The notes beneath the pieces were generated by a model, which had not been told where the DNA came from, searched no databases, and was given only the letters and a program-made list of their open reading frames with translations. Below are positions 43,344-52,227 of a DNA stretch of 64,000 nucleotides, piece after piece. Each line of letters opens with the position of its first letter. Position 1 is the first letter of the stretch. The position numbers and the translations under genes are program-made. Source of the stretch: an uncultured Collinsella sp. (GTDB taxonomy: Bacteria; Actinomycetota; Coriobacteriia; Coriobacteriales; Coriobacteriaceae); contig CABQKL010000001.1 of the NCBI GenBank assembly GCA_902464645.1, positions 1-64,000 on the forward strand. The letters are read 5' to 3'.

Positions 43344-43982
43344 TTAGAACTCGGCAAATTCGGGATCGCCGACCTCGATCTCCTCGCGCCCCGCCATAAG
43401 CTCGCGCATCTTAGCGCAAAACGGCCCCTGCTCCCCCGCTTTAAACACCAAATGAAGTGTCACGGCATCCGCGTAATCGGTATCCGAAACCTTGGCACCC
43501 GAATCCTGCGCCAAACGAAGCACCTGCTCATACTGCGGATAGGCCACATGCACGTCAACCGGCACGACGCTTGTCATCTCGACAATCTGCCCGGCCTCCC
43601 GAGCAGCTGCCACCGCCGCCTGCGTCGCCGCAGTATAGGCGCGCACCAAGCCACCAGGTCCCAACAGCGTGCCACCAAAATAGCGCGTCACCACGCAGCA
43701 AACATTTTTGAGCTCTGCGCCGCGCAACACCTCGAGCGTCGGCATACCGCTCGTGCGGCTCGGTTCACCGTCATCGCTCTGGCGCTCGCGTCCATCGACC
43801 AAAATCCACGCGGGCACATTATGCCGAGCGTCGTAATGACGCTTGCGAACCATCTCGATAAAGGCATTCGCCTCATCCTCGGACTCAATATGGACCAGCT
43901 GGGCAATAAACCGGCTCTTGCGGTCCACAAACTCGCCCGAAGCCTCAATATTCGACTGCAGAGTAAAATAGCTGTCCAACAA
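43344..43982 (-). CDS. yigZ: IMPACT family protein (YigZ/UPF0029)
   Basis: The 212-aa protein has the UPF0029 core: DRKSRFIAQ, DDGEPSRTSGMPTLEVL and VTRYFGGTLLGPGGLVRAY. YigZ has been linked to translation-related control but its activity is not settled. The best starts are TTG codons at 43982 and 43979 after GAGGGG; no ATG fits. The upstream gap to rnpB holds the two structured elements. Confidence 0.88.
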   Translation of the reverse strand: MLDSYFTLQSNIEASGEFVDRKSRFIAQLVHIESEDEANAFIEMVRKRHYDARHNVPAWILVDGRERQSDDGEPSRTSGMPTLEVLRGAELKNVCCVVTRYFGGTLLGPGGLVRAYTAATQAAVAAAREAGQIVEMTSVVPVDVHVAYPQYEQVLRLAQDSGAKVSDTDYADAVTLHLVFKAGEQGPFCAKMRELMAGREEIEVGDPEFAEF

Positions 43983-44093
43983 AGCCCCTCAACAACAAGC
44001 AAAGCAACAAACAGCCTCAATAATACGGCAAAGTCCGTACCGTTAACCCCGATAAATAGAACGGCAACGCCAATGACCAACCAAAGACAGCGA

Positions 44094-44191
44094 GACGGCG
44101 TCAGCTGAGTCGATTTGGCCCGAAAGAGGAGGGAGCACGCCTTATGGCGGCGACCGACGAATGAGCGCCAAATCGGCCAGCTGACGCCGTC
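44094..44191 (+). repeat. Structured intergenic element family VI, copy C
   Basis: Outer stem GACGGCGTCAGCTG / CAGCTGACGCCGTC (14 bp, perfect), inner stem CGATTTGGC / GCCAAATCG (9 bp, perfect), then GAAAGAGGAG, a CGCC-TTAT-GGCG hairpin and GCGACCGACGAATGA. It has the same order of parts as copies A, B and D with different stem sequences. Confidence 0.8.
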
Positions 44192-44199
44192 GAAGGCGA

Positions 44200-44298
44200 G
44201 AACCCGTCAGCGCGAGCAAGGTGCCTTGAAAGACGAGGGCATTGACCTTATGGTCATGCCCGAAGGCTTGAAAGGCAGATTGCCGCGCTGACGGGTTC
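44200..44298 (+). repeat. Structured intergenic element family VI, copy D
   Basis: Outer stem GAACCCGTCAGCGCG / CGCGCTGACGGGTTC (15 bp, perfect), inner stem TGCCTT / AAGGCA, then GAAAGACGAG, the hairpin GCATTGACC-TTAT-GGTCATGC and CCGAAGGCTTGA. It follows copy C after 8 nt and ends about 20 nt before the 3' end of rnpB. Confidence 0.82.
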
Positions 44299-44317
44299 GC
44301 AGCGTCAACATAGTTGC

Positions 44318-44678
44318 CAAGTGGGCCTATAAGCCGGGTTCTGTCGTGAACGGTCATTTATCTTGTCTGCACGTTACCGTGCAGCTCCACGCACGCTACC
44401 CGAACGCGGACCGGGCCGGCCCATAGCGTTCCTATTCGCGCTTGCTCCGGATGGGGCTTGCCAAGCCGCCGTGTTGCCACGACGCTGGTGGTCTCTTACA
44501 CCACCGTTTCAGCTTTTCCCTTTACGCCTTGCGGCGCAGGTGGGAGTCTTCTTTTCTGCGGCGCTTTCCGTCGGATCACTCCGCCCGGCCGTTAGCCGGC
44601 ATCCCGCCCTCTGGAGCCCGGACTTTCCTCACGCGTGCTGCAAGCAGCACATCGCGCGACCGTCTGGCCCACTCAGCA
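44318..44678 (-). ncRNA. rnpB: RNase P RNA, bacterial type A
   Basis: On the minus strand the terminal P1 helix AGTGGGCC / GGCCCACT brackets a ~360-nt RNA. The conserved 5' GAGGAAAGTCCGGGCTCC and 3' GACAGAACCCGGCTTATAGG blocks are present. RNase P RNA trims tRNA 5' ends. The ends are estimated to within a few bases. Confidence 0.95.
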
Positions 44679-44685
44679 GTGCAAG

Positions 44686-44691
44686 AGTGTA
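44686..44691 (-). promoter_or_regulatory. Probable -10 of the rnpB promoter
   Basis: TACACT on the minus strand lies 8 nt before the inferred RNA start, at the right distance for direct transcription of a stable RNA. The -35 is unclear. Confidence 0.5.
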
Positions 44692-44769
44692 GCACACCGT
44701 TGCCGCAAGCAATGGCACAACACAAGCGTTCGACACGATAAACCAAGAACCACGCTATACAGTACAATA

Positions 44770-44900
44770 GGGTCGTCGATGGGCAACGTCATCAGTCGAG
44801 ACGCGACCGCGCTCCGCACCCCTCCGTCTACTCGGTGCGTTCCCGCCTCCTCCCCGAGGCGGGATGTCGGCATTTTTCATGCACCGACAATCCAATAGCC
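44770..44900 (+). other. Hairpin-rich region, possible small RNA
   Basis: After TACAAT (44763-44768) the plus strand shows three successive hairpins: GATG/CATC, GCACC/GGTGC, and CCCGCCTC-CTCC-GAGGCGGG followed after 8 nt by TTTTT. I could not match it to 6S, SRP or tmRNA. A further 9-bp GC palindrome (GCCCGGGCG) lies downstream, before the rpsA terminator. Otherwise the 336-nt gap 44679-45015 shows no gene. Confidence 0.3.
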
Positions 44901-44956
44901 CGTGGACAGCCCGGGCGGCATTGCGCCCGGGCAGACTCGTGCATCAGCAGCAAATG

Positions 44957-44991
44957 CAAAAAGGGACCCGTCCGTTGCGGACGGATCCCTT
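44957..44991 (-). terminator. Terminator of rpsA
   Basis: A 14-bp stem (AAGGGATCCGTCCG / CGGACGGGTCCCTT with one G-U pair), loop CAA, is followed by TTTTTG on the minus strand, about 25 nt after the rpsA stop. Confidence 0.9.
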
Positions 44992-45015
44992 AAAACAAGT
45001 GATCGTCAAACCGAT

Positions 45016-46182
45016 TTACTCGGCGTCGGTCTCCTCGTCCTTCTTCTCGGAAGGAAGCGGGGTAACCTCGATCTCGACGCCCAGAGTCTCAGCAGCGGAC
45101 TTCATGGACAGGGAGATACGACGACGGTCGAGGTCGATCTCCATGACCTTGACCTGAACCTTGTCGCCCACGTGGGTGACCTGAGAAGGCTGATCGACGT
45201 GCTTGTTGGCCATCTCGGAGATGTGAACCAGGCCCTCGATGCCCTCGCCCAGGTCGACGAAAGCGCCGAACGGGACAAGCTTGGTCACAGTGCCCTCGAC
45301 GATAGCGCCGACGGGGTACTTCTTGACCAGTGCACGCCACGGATCCTCGGTGGTCTGCTTGAGACCCAGGGAGATGCGCTCGCGGTTGAGATCGACGTCG
45401 AGAACCTCGACCTCGACCTCCTGGCCGACCTTGACAACCTCGGAAGGATGGTTGACGTGGTTCCAGGAGAGCTCGGAGATGTGGATGAGGCCGTCGATAC
45501 CGCCGAGGTCGACGAAGGCGCCGAAGTCGACGATGGAGGAAACGGTGCCCTGGAGACGCATGCCAGACTTGAGCTTGGACAGGATCTCGGAGCGCTCGGC
45601 CTTACGGGACTCCTCGAGCACGACGCGACGGGAGAGGACAACGTTGTTGCGGTTGCGGTCCATCTCGATGACGCGGGCCTCGATGCGGGTGCCCATGTAG
45701 GAGGTGAGGTCCTTGACGCGACGGAGGTCGACGAGGGAAGCGGGCAGGAAGCCACGCAGGCCGATGTCGAGGATCAGGCCGCCCTTGACAACCTCGATAA
45801 CCTCGCCCTCGACGTTCTCGCCGGAGTTGAACTTCTCCTCGATGCGGTTCCAAGCACGCTCGTACTCGGCACGCTTCTTGGACAGGACCAGACGACCGTC
45901 CTTGTCCTCCTTCTGGAGAACCAGGGCCTCGATGGGATCACCGAGTGCAACGATGTCTGCAGGGTTAGCGTCCTTGCGGATGGACAGCTCGCGGACCGGG
46001 ATAACGCCCTCGGACTTGAATCCGATGTCAACGAGCACCTCGTCATGCTCGATCTTAACGACAGTGCCGTTAACGAGATCGCCCTCATCAAAGTCGGTAA
46101 TCGTACCGTCGATGAGGTTGTTCATCTCCTCCTCGTTGACATCGTCAAGAGAGAAAATGGACGAGTTCTGAATCTCACTCAA
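45016..46182 (-). CDS. rpsA: 30S ribosomal protein S1 (four S1 domains), TTG start
   Basis: The 388-aa protein has four S1 repeats, recognisable by VNGTVVKIEHDEVLVDIG, VEGEVIEVVKGGLILDIG, LQGTVSSIVDFGAFVDLG and VEGTVTKLVPFGAFVDLG. It has an acidic N- and C-terminus. S1 binds mRNA on the small subunit. Four domains rather than six is usual for high-GC Gram-positives. The only fitting start is a TTG at 46182 with AAAGGGG 7 nt upstream; no in-frame ATG or GTG lies nearby. Confidence 0.95.
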   Translation of the reverse strand: MSEIQNSSIFSLDDVNEEEMNNLIDGTITDFDEGDLVNGTVVKIEHDEVLVDIGFKSEGVIPVRELSIRKDANPADIVALGDPIEALVLQKEDKDGRLVLSKKRAEYERAWNRIEEKFNSGENVEGEVIEVVKGGLILDIGLRGFLPASLVDLRRVKDLTSYMGTRIEARVIEMDRNRNNVVLSRRVVLEESRKAERSEILSKLKSGMRLQGTVSSIVDFGAFVDLGGIDGLIHISELSWNHVNHPSEVVKVGQEVEVEVLDVDLNRERISLGLKQTTEDPWRALVKKYPVGAIVEGTVTKLVPFGAFVDLGEGIEGLVHISEMANKHVDQPSQVTHVGDKVQVKVMEIDLDRRRISLSMKSAAETLGVEIEVTPLPSEKKDEETDAE

Positions 46183-46497
46183 AGGTGGACCCCTTTCGAA
46201 CTACGGGGCCCCGATTGCTAGGACCTACAGAAGGGTGCGACAAGCACACAACGTTTAGGAACACTCGGGAGCCGACAGATACTAATGTGACGCTTATGCA
46301 ATCACGTTCGTATAGGTTACGGGGAAATCATTTCGATTTCAAGCGTGAACTGCGATTTTTTACTCGTGTGGAGACTTTTTCGTAATCTTATGAACACACG
46401 TCTCCGCAACTTGACGATAACCAGCCAGGCATTCGGCTTTGGGGTAAAGTATCCGGAGCCAACGATTCTAGATCGATTTTTCGAGAAAGGTGCCCGC

Positions 46498-47256
46498 GTG
46501 CTCAAAGCAGTCGTTTTCGATATGGACGAGACGCTTCTTAGCATCAACCTCAACGCGTTCATCCTTCGCTATTTTAAGGATGTCTCGTCGATGCTCGCGG
46601 ATATCGGGCGCCGCAGCCGCGGTGGCACGATGGCGCGCCTCGGCACCATTTTGGTCGACCTCAACGCCAACCGCCGAAGCGGCACGGACAACCGCACCAA
46701 TCTTGAGTTTTACCGCACCGAGGTCGAGCGCAGGTGCGGCATCTGCCTCTCCGATCCGATCATCTACGAGGCGTTTACCTACTACGACCGCGAAGTGCTT
46801 CCATACAAGAACGACGATGTCATTAACGCTCACGCCATGCCGGGCGCGCACGCCGCGCTCCAGGCAGTACAGGACGCAGGGCTGCGCTGCGCGCTCTTTA
46901 CCAACCCCAGCTTTCCGCAGGGGGCCATCGAGTGCCGCATGGGCTGGGGCGACCTGGCCGACGCCCCCTTTGAGCTCGTCACGCACATGGGAAACACCAC
47001 CCGCTGCAAGCCCGATGCCACCTACTATCTCGAGCAGCTTCAGGTGATGGGACTCGAGCCACACGAGGTCCTTATGGTGGGCAACGACCCCAAGCGCGAC
47101 TTCCCCAGTCCCGCCTGCGGCATTCAAACTGCCTATGTTGGCCAGGGAAAACCCGGCCGAGCCACCTGGCACGGAACCATGGAAGACTTCGCCCACGACT
47201 TTAACGCCGTAATCGAAGCCTTCTACGAACACCAAGTAGCCGACGAACTGTCCTAG
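46498..47256 (+). CDS. HAD-family hydrolase
   Basis: The 252-aa protein has HAD motif I FDMDETLLS at the start, motif II LFTNPS and motif III/IV KPDATYY...VGNDPKRDF. It acts as a phosphatase of unknown substrate. The start chosen is a GTG at 46498 with AAAGG 8 nt upstream, so motif I follows directly. A longer ATG frame from 46345 adds ~50 residues unlike HAD proteins and lacks a site. The 315-nt gap 46183-46497 shows no other gene. The 3' end overlaps the next minus-strand gene by 4 nt. Confidence 0.85.
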   Translation: MLKAVVFDMDETLLSINLNAFILRYFKDVSSMLADIGRRSRGGTMARLGTILVDLNANRRSGTDNRTNLEFYRTEVERRCGICLSDPIIYEAFTYYDREVLPYKNDDVINAHAMPGAHAALQAVQDAGLRCALFTNPSFPQGAIECRMGWGDLADAPFELVTHMGNTTRCKPDATYYLEQLQVMGLEPHEVLMVGNDPKRDFPSPACGIQTAYVGQGKPGRATWHGTMEDFAHDFNAVIEAFYEHQVADELS

Positions 47257-48572
47257 CACACTTGGGTTTTGCCGATCATGATGTTGAGGATCTCGACGTC
47301 GGTGTCCTTCATGCCCACGCGGCCTACGTAGCCCATGCTGGCGATTGTCTGCTCGACGGTATCCTGGATCAGGCCCTCGCCGGCGCGGAAGCCGCGGCCT
47401 TGCATGGCCATATCGTGGCCCAGAATCGCCGCATCGACGGCTGCGGAAATCTTGGCGGCACAGCTCGCCTTGGCGCCGTCGCACACGATGCCGCCCACGT
47501 TACCGAGCGTATTCGAAACCGTCGCGCCGATCTGCTCGCGCGTGCCACCGCACAGCCAGGTAATCGCAGCACCGGCGCCGCACGCGGCGCAAATAGCACC
47601 GCAAAACGCCGAGAGCGCACCAATATAGCTCTTGATATGCACGGCAATAAGATCGGACAGCATCACGGCGCGCACCAGGCGCTCGTGGTCGCAACGCAGA
47701 TACTCGGCATACTCCATGACGGGCAATGCGCAGGTAATGCCCTGATTGCCCGAGCCGCACACAATGGCGACCGGCAGCGCGCAACCGTTCATGCGGGCGT
47801 CGGACCCTGCGGCCGCACGGGCACGGGCGCGGCAGGCGACGTCATCGGCGCGAGCGCCCAGCAGCGTACGACCAACCTCGGCGCCCCAAGCGTGCGCAAG
47901 GCCCTCGGCGCTGATCGCGCCATTCAGCTCAATCTGACGCTCAACGGCAGCGCGGGCGTCCTCAATGTCACCGTCCTCGATAAAGTCGATGATGGACTCA
48001 ATCGACATGGGCGTGTCGGCCTTATCCGCCGCCCGCTCAGCCACCACGCGCTCGGCGCATGCGGCACACTCCCCCGCCGACTTGCCGCATACCGGAATAC
48101 CGTCGAGCGTATGGCACGTGACGTTGGTGTGGTGATCGGTAATCTCGACGACCGCGGTATGGCCCCCGGCCGTCGCAGTCACCTTGATGTAGAGGTTGGG
48201 CACGCCCTCGACAAGCGACACATCGCAGTAGCCGGCGTCGGCGAGGAGCTCGGCCACGCGAGCGCGGTCTTCATCGTTAACGCTCTCGAGCACCTCGAGT
48301 GCGCTCTTAGCGTCGCCGCCCACGGCACCCAGCACGGCCGCGGCCTCAATACCGTGCATACCGCCCGAGTTGGGCACGGTCACACTCTTAACGTTCTTGA
48401 TGATGTTGCCCGAGCAGGCAACGTCCATATGGTCGGGTTCGCAACCGAGCGTCTGGCTCGCCAGCGCCGCTGCATAGGCAACGGCAATGGGCTCGGTGCA
48501 GCCGAGCGCGCAGACAAGTTCGCGGTTCAAAACATCACAAAACGCGGCATCACGGATGGAATCGGTGGGCAT
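47253..48572 (-). CDS. UPF0597 family protein (L-cysteine desulfidase / CyuA-like)
   Basis: The 439-aa protein has the family signature GCTEPIAVAYAAA, NSGGMHGIEAA, a cysteine-rich GAICAACGAGAAITWLCGG segment and GNVGGIVCDGAKASCAAK. Members contain an iron-sulfur-type cysteine set and degrade L-cysteine to H2S, pyruvate and ammonia, or act as serine dehydratase-like enzymes. It fits the sulfur and selenium theme but is not adjacent to it. The stops of this and the HAD gene overlap by 4 nt. Confidence 0.87.
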   Translation of the reverse strand: MPTDSIRDAAFCDVLNRELVCALGCTEPIAVAYAAALASQTLGCEPDHMDVACSGNIIKNVKSVTVPNSGGMHGIEAAAVLGAVGGDAKSALEVLESVNDEDRARVAELLADAGYCDVSLVEGVPNLYIKVTATAGGHTAVVEITDHHTNVTCHTLDGIPVCGKSAGECAACAERVVAERAADKADTPMSIESIIDFIEDGDIEDARAAVERQIELNGAISAEGLAHAWGAEVGRTLLGARADDVACRARARAAAGSDARMNGCALPVAIVCGSGNQGITCALPVMEYAEYLRCDHERLVRAVMLSDLIAVHIKSYIGALSAFCGAICAACGAGAAITWLCGGTREQIGATVSNTLGNVGGIVCDGAKASCAAKISAAVDAAILGHDMAMQGRGFRAGEGLIQDTVEQTIASMGYVGRVGMKDTDVEILNIMIGKTQVC

Positions 48573-48842
48573 AGGTATCTCCTGCTTGCATAACGGGCTG
48601 GGCTCTCAAAAAAGTTAGCTCCTTTATTTGATAACAATGCATCAAAAACCGCAACCATGGTTCCGGCGGACGGCGCTCAAGCACAAACTGACAGCATTCA
48701 TTCATGAGAAGTAAGTCTTGTTGCATGCTAAAGCGTTTGACCAAAAAACGCCCGAGCGTTTACACAAAAGTCGCGCTATCATGCAGTCGAACGCGGTAAA
48801 ACCTTTAGCAATCTCGCCGCACAGACCAGAGAGGAACCATCT

Positions 48843-49310
48843 ATGAAGATCGGTATCGGTAACGACCACGCCGCCGTCGAGCTCAAGAACATCATCTCCG
48901 AGCACCTGAAGGAGCGCGGCTGCGAGGTCGTGAACTTTGGCACTGACACCTCCGAGAGCTTTGACTACCCCATCGCCGGCTACAAGGTGGGAAAGGCCGT
49001 TGCCAACGGCGACGTCGACCTGGGCATCCTGATCTGTGGCACCGGCGTCGGGATTAGCCTGGCTGCCAACAAAGTGGAGGGCGTACGCGCCGTCGTGTGC
49101 TCCGAGCCCTTCAGCGCCAAGCTATCGCGCATGCACAACAACACCAACGTGCTCGCCTTTGGTGCTCGCGTCGTGGGCTCCGAGCTCGCCAAGATGATTG
49201 TCGATGAGTGGCTCGACGCCGAGTTTGAGGGCGGCCGCCACGAGCGTCGCGTTAACCTTCTCAACGAGATCGACCACACGCGCGGCCTCAAGGTTGTCGA
49301 CGAGGCCTAA
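48843..49310 (+). CDS. rpiB: Ribose-5-phosphate isomerase B
   Basis: The 155-aa protein matches RpiB/LacAB: MKIGIGNDHAAVELK, CGTGVGISLAANKVEGVRA with the catalytic Cys, and ARVVG...VDEWL. It converts ribulose-5-phosphate and ribose-5-phosphate, or a related sugar. AGAGAGG precedes the ATG. The 270-nt gap before it holds the upstream regions of two divergent genes and no recognisable ORF. Confidence 0.95.
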   Translation: MKIGIGNDHAAVELKNIISEHLKERGCEVVNFGTDTSESFDYPIAGYKVGKAVANGDVDLGILICGTGVGISLAANKVEGVRAVVCSEPFSAKLSRMHNNTNVLAFGARVVGSELAKMIVDEWLDAEFEGGRHERRVNLLNEIDHTRGLKVVDEA

Positions 49311-49338
49311 AGACCTACAAAGCCATACGCTAACGCCG

Positions 49339-49376
49339 GCCCCCACCCGGAAGAAACATCCGGACGGGGGCTCTTT
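49339..49376 (+). terminator. Terminator of rpiB
   Basis: A GCCCCC/GGGGGC stem with two mismatches and CCGGA/TCCGG ends in CTCTTTAG, about 28 nt after the rpiB stop. Confidence 0.75.
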
Positions 49377-49412
49377 AGTAGATTTCTAGGCGTTTACCAA
49401 AAATCAACCGGA

Positions 49413-49448
49413 ATAAAAAGGGCGCCGCGGATGGAATTCCGCGGCGCC
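49413..49448 (-). terminator. Terminator of ndk
   Basis: An 11-bp stem (GGCGCCGCGGA / TCCGCGGCGCC) is followed by CTTTTTATT on the minus strand, 40 nt after the ndk stop. Confidence 0.88.
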
Positions 49449-49487
49449 AAAGCCACACGCTAACAGCTTTAAGGAGTCAAAGCTGGT

Positions 49488-49892
49488 TTAGCCAAAGAAG
49501 CGCTTGATCTCGATCTCGGCGTTCTCCAGGCAGTCGGAGCCGTGAATCACGTTAGCGTTGACATCGACAGCGAAGTCGCCGCGAATGGTGCCGGGGGCAG
49601 CATCAAGCGGGTTGGTAGCGCCCATAAGGGTGCGCATCTTGGAGACAGCGGAAAGACCGGAAACGACCATCTTGACGACCGGGCCGCTCGTCATAAAGTC
49701 ACAGAGACCGCCAAAGAAGGGCTTGTCGGCCAGATGGGCGTAGTGCTCCTCGACGGTAGCGCGCTCGAGCATGGTCATCTCCATGCGCTCGATGACAAGG
49801 CCGCTACGCTCAATGCGAGCGACGATCTCGCCGATCTTGCGGTCGCGCACGGCGTCGGGCTTAATCATGATGAAGGTCTTCTCGATAGCCAT
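49488..49892 (-). CDS. ndk: Nucleoside diphosphate kinase
   Basis: The 134-aa protein has FIMIKPDAVRDRKIGEI and NVIHGSDCLENAEIEI with the phosphorylated histidine. It balances nucleoside triphosphates. The ATG at 49892 has GAAAGG upstream; 14 residues of in-frame extension are not homologous. The 380-nt gap to argH (49893-50274) holds its promoter region and the argH terminator, and no other gene is visible. Confidence 0.96.
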   Translation of the reverse strand: MAIEKTFIMIKPDAVRDRKIGEIVARIERSGLVIERMEMTMLERATVEEHYAHLADKPFFGGLCDFMTSGPVVKMVVSGLSAVSKMRTLMGATNPLDAAPGTIRGDFAVDVNANVIHGSDCLENAEIEIKRFFG

Positions 49893-50191
49893 AAGGTAGC
49901 CTTTCAAGTAGGTTCGCGCGTGCCCAAGTCCCATTCCGGCACCCGCCTGGACTGCATCGTAACAGAGTTTTAGCTGCAGTTAAACAAAAAGCTGTTTATT
50001 GAAACGCTACAATTTATTAAAGCGCTCCATATGTGTCACTTCTGTTTCGAAGCCCGATCAGAGTACCATCCGACCACCCATCAACCGCATCGAACCGAGC
50101 AGACGGTCGGTTGCCGTCTGTGAACGTGCCCCCTACACAACCTGCCCAAAGGTCCTACAGAAGTTCTCGACAAGCCCCTCCCCCATGGCAA

Positions 50192-50226
50192 CAAAATACG
50201 GACGCCCACATCAGCAGACGCCCGTA
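50192..50226 (-). terminator. Probable terminator of argH
   Basis: A 9-bp stem with two G-U pairs (ACGGGCGTC / GGCGTCCGT) precedes ATTTTGTT on the minus strand, ~50 nt after the argH stop. Confidence 0.65.
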
Positions 50227-50274
50227 AACAAAAACGATTTATCAATAAATGGCCGAAACAGCTTCAGCCAAACC

Positions 50275-51705
50275 CTACTTTATCCCATGGCCCATCTCGA
50301 CGACCTTGGTCAGCGATCCAAACACGCCCTCATCGGTCAAGAGCTGCGCCTCGGCACGCTGCAGCTGCACGGCAACGGCGGCAGGGGCGGTGCCGCCCTC
50401 GGTCGTGCGCGCAGCGACAATCGACGGGATATCGAGCGCCTCGGTAATATCGCGCTCAAAGAGCGGGCTTGCCTCCTGGAACACCTCAAACGGCAGGTCC
50501 TCAAGATTGCAGCCACGCTTCTCGCACATCAGGACCAGATGGCCCACCACGGCATGCGCTTCGCGGAACGGCAGACCACGTTTGGCCAGGTAATCGGCAA
50601 CATCGGTGGCGGCAAGGTGCCCCACGCCGCACTCGCGCGCCATGGCACCCTCGTTGACGGTCCAGGTCGAAATCATACCGGTCATAACGGAAAGGCACTG
50701 CATAAGCGTATGGGCGGTATCGAGCGCGCCCTCCTTGTCCTCCTGCAAGTCCTTGTTATAAGCGAGCGGCAAGCCCTTCATGGTCACGAGCAGCTGCACC
50801 AGGTTGCCATAGACTCGGCCGCTCTTGCCGCGGATAAGCTCGGCAAAGTCGGGGTTCTTCTTCTGCGGCATGATGGACGAGCCGGTGGAGTACGAGTCGG
50901 AAAGCGTGATAAAGCCGAATTCGGAGCTCGACCACAGCACGATCTCCTCGGAAAGACGCGACAGGTGCATCGCCATGACGGAGCCGGCGTAATGCAGATC
51001 GAGCAGGAAATCACGGTCGGAAACCGCATCGAGCGAGTTGGGAATCACACCCGCAAAGCCAAGTTCGGCAGCCGTCATCTGACGATCGAGCGGATAGCTC
51101 GTACCGGCAAGTGCGGCAGCACCCAACGGGCAGTTGTCGGCTGCATCAAAGGCGGCCTTCAGGCGCGTAAAGTCGCGCGCGAACATCCAGGAATAAGCCA
51201 GCAGATGATGCGACAGCAGCACGGGCTGAGCATGCTGCATGTGCGTATAGCCCGGCAGAATCACCTTGTCATACTTCTTGGCCGCATCCACCAGCACATG
51301 GCGCAACTCAAGATTGGCCTCCATGAGCTCCTTGGCCAGCGCCTTGACGCCCAGGCGCGTATCGGTCGCCACCTGATCGTTGCGCGAACGCCCGGTATGC
51401 AGGCGCTTGCCCGCCTCGCCGATGCGACGCGTCAGCTCGCTCTCGATGGACATATGAATGTCCTCATCGTTGATGTCGAAGGTGAAGTTGCCGGCATCGA
51501 TATCCTGCTCGATTGCGGTCAGACCCTCGGCAATCGCCTGCTCGTCCTCGGCGCTGATAATGCCCTGGGCCGCCAGCATCTTGGCATGTGCCTTAGATCC
51601 GGCGATATCCTGCTTATAGAGATGCTTGTCGACCGGCAGCGACGCGCCAAACTCCTGCGTGACCTCGGCCACGCCTGCCTCAAAACGACCGCCCCAAAGA
51701 GCCAT
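50275..51705 (-). CDS. argH: Argininosuccinate lyase
   Basis: The 476-aa enzyme has MALWGGRFE, HTGRSRNDQVATD, LPGYTHMQHAQPV and the catalytic SSIMPQKKNPD loop. It splits argininosuccinate into arginine and fumarate. The ATG at 51705 has AAAGGGG 8 nt upstream; an ATG six codons earlier is possible. argG lies about 520 nt upstream on the same strand, separated by a terminator and a small ORF. Confidence 0.96.
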   Translation of the reverse strand: MALWGGRFEAGVAEVTQEFGASLPVDKHLYKQDIAGSKAHAKMLAAQGIISAEDEQAIAEGLTAIEQDIDAGNFTFDINDEDIHMSIESELTRRIGEAGKRLHTGRSRNDQVATDTRLGVKALAKELMEANLELRHVLVDAAKKYDKVILPGYTHMQHAQPVLLSHHLLAYSWMFARDFTRLKAAFDAADNCPLGAAALAGTSYPLDRQMTAAELGFAGVIPNSLDAVSDRDFLLDLHYAGSVMAMHLSRLSEEIVLWSSSEFGFITLSDSYSTGSSIMPQKKNPDFAELIRGKSGRVYGNLVQLLVTMKGLPLAYNKDLQEDKEGALDTAHTLMQCLSVMTGMISTWTVNEGAMARECGVGHLAATDVADYLAKRGLPFREAHAVVGHLVLMCEKRGCNLEDLPFEVFQEASPLFERDITEALDIPSIVAARTTEGGTAPAAVAVQLQRAEAQLLTDEGVFGSLTKVVEMGHGIK

Positions 51706-51823
51706 GGAACCGTCCCCTTTCATCAAATCCCAAAACAAGCGCCCAAAGCAATGCGCCCTGTCGCTAAAGCGATTTCTCAACCGCTAGTTTTGCATATTCC
51801 CCACCATGCGCGAGGCCATATAG

Positions 51824-51994
51824 CTAATTAGCAAAGAAGTGACGCGCCATGCACTTGGCGCCCAACGTCTCCCTCCGAATGTTGCCCTGCGAATCATCGA
51901 TCCAGGCCTTCAGGCTCATAGGGACGTCCTTGACCTTTGCAGCATCGAACTCGGGCGCAAGGGCAAGTAAAGCATGCGCGACAGCATTGAACAT
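51824..51994 (-). CDS. Small protein of 56 residues upstream of argH, unknown function
   Basis: The ATG at 51994 follows GAGGAG with 8-nt spacing. The frame ends at TAG 51824, giving a 56-residue product that starts MFNAVAHALLALAPEFDAAK and ends KCMARHFFAN. The segment VPMSLKAWIDDSQGNIRRE is polar and could form a short helix-strand unit. I recognise no family. It lies 118 nt before argH on the same strand and after the argG terminator, so it may head the argH transcript. Confidence 0.55.
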   Translation of the reverse strand: MFNAVAHALLALAPEFDAAKVKDVPMSLKAWIDDSQGNIRRETLGAKCMARHFFAN

Positions 51995-52044
51995 AATGGA
52001 TACTCCTCATATATATAGGCGCAGAGCCGCCAAATTGATAGAAG

Positions 52045-52074
52045 GAGCCCCGCCGGACAACCCCGGCGGGGCTC
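52045..52074 (-). terminator. Probable terminator between argG and the small ORF/argH
   Basis: A 12-bp perfect stem GAGCCCCGCCGG / CCGGCGGGGCTC with a 6-nt loop lies 154 nt after the argG stop. The T-run is poor (CTTCTAT), so it may be a partial terminator or an end-protecting hairpin. Confidence 0.55.
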
Positions 52075-52227
52075 GGACTCAGCCGCAGACGCGACATCAT
52101 ATATGCGGGCGGAACGTAGGGGCCACCGATGTTAAGAAGTGTCAGCAAGCATAACGAAAGGTAGGGACCCCATGCGCCCGTTATGTATCACGCGGATGGG
52201 CCGCGCGGATACCAAGGAAAGGAAGAC

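Noticed and set aside
46345..46497. An ATG start at 46345 for the HAD hydrolase
   Set aside because: The extra ~50 residues precede the normal N-terminal motif I, have no ribosome site and contain upstream regulatory-like AT-rich sequence; the GTG at 46498 fits better.
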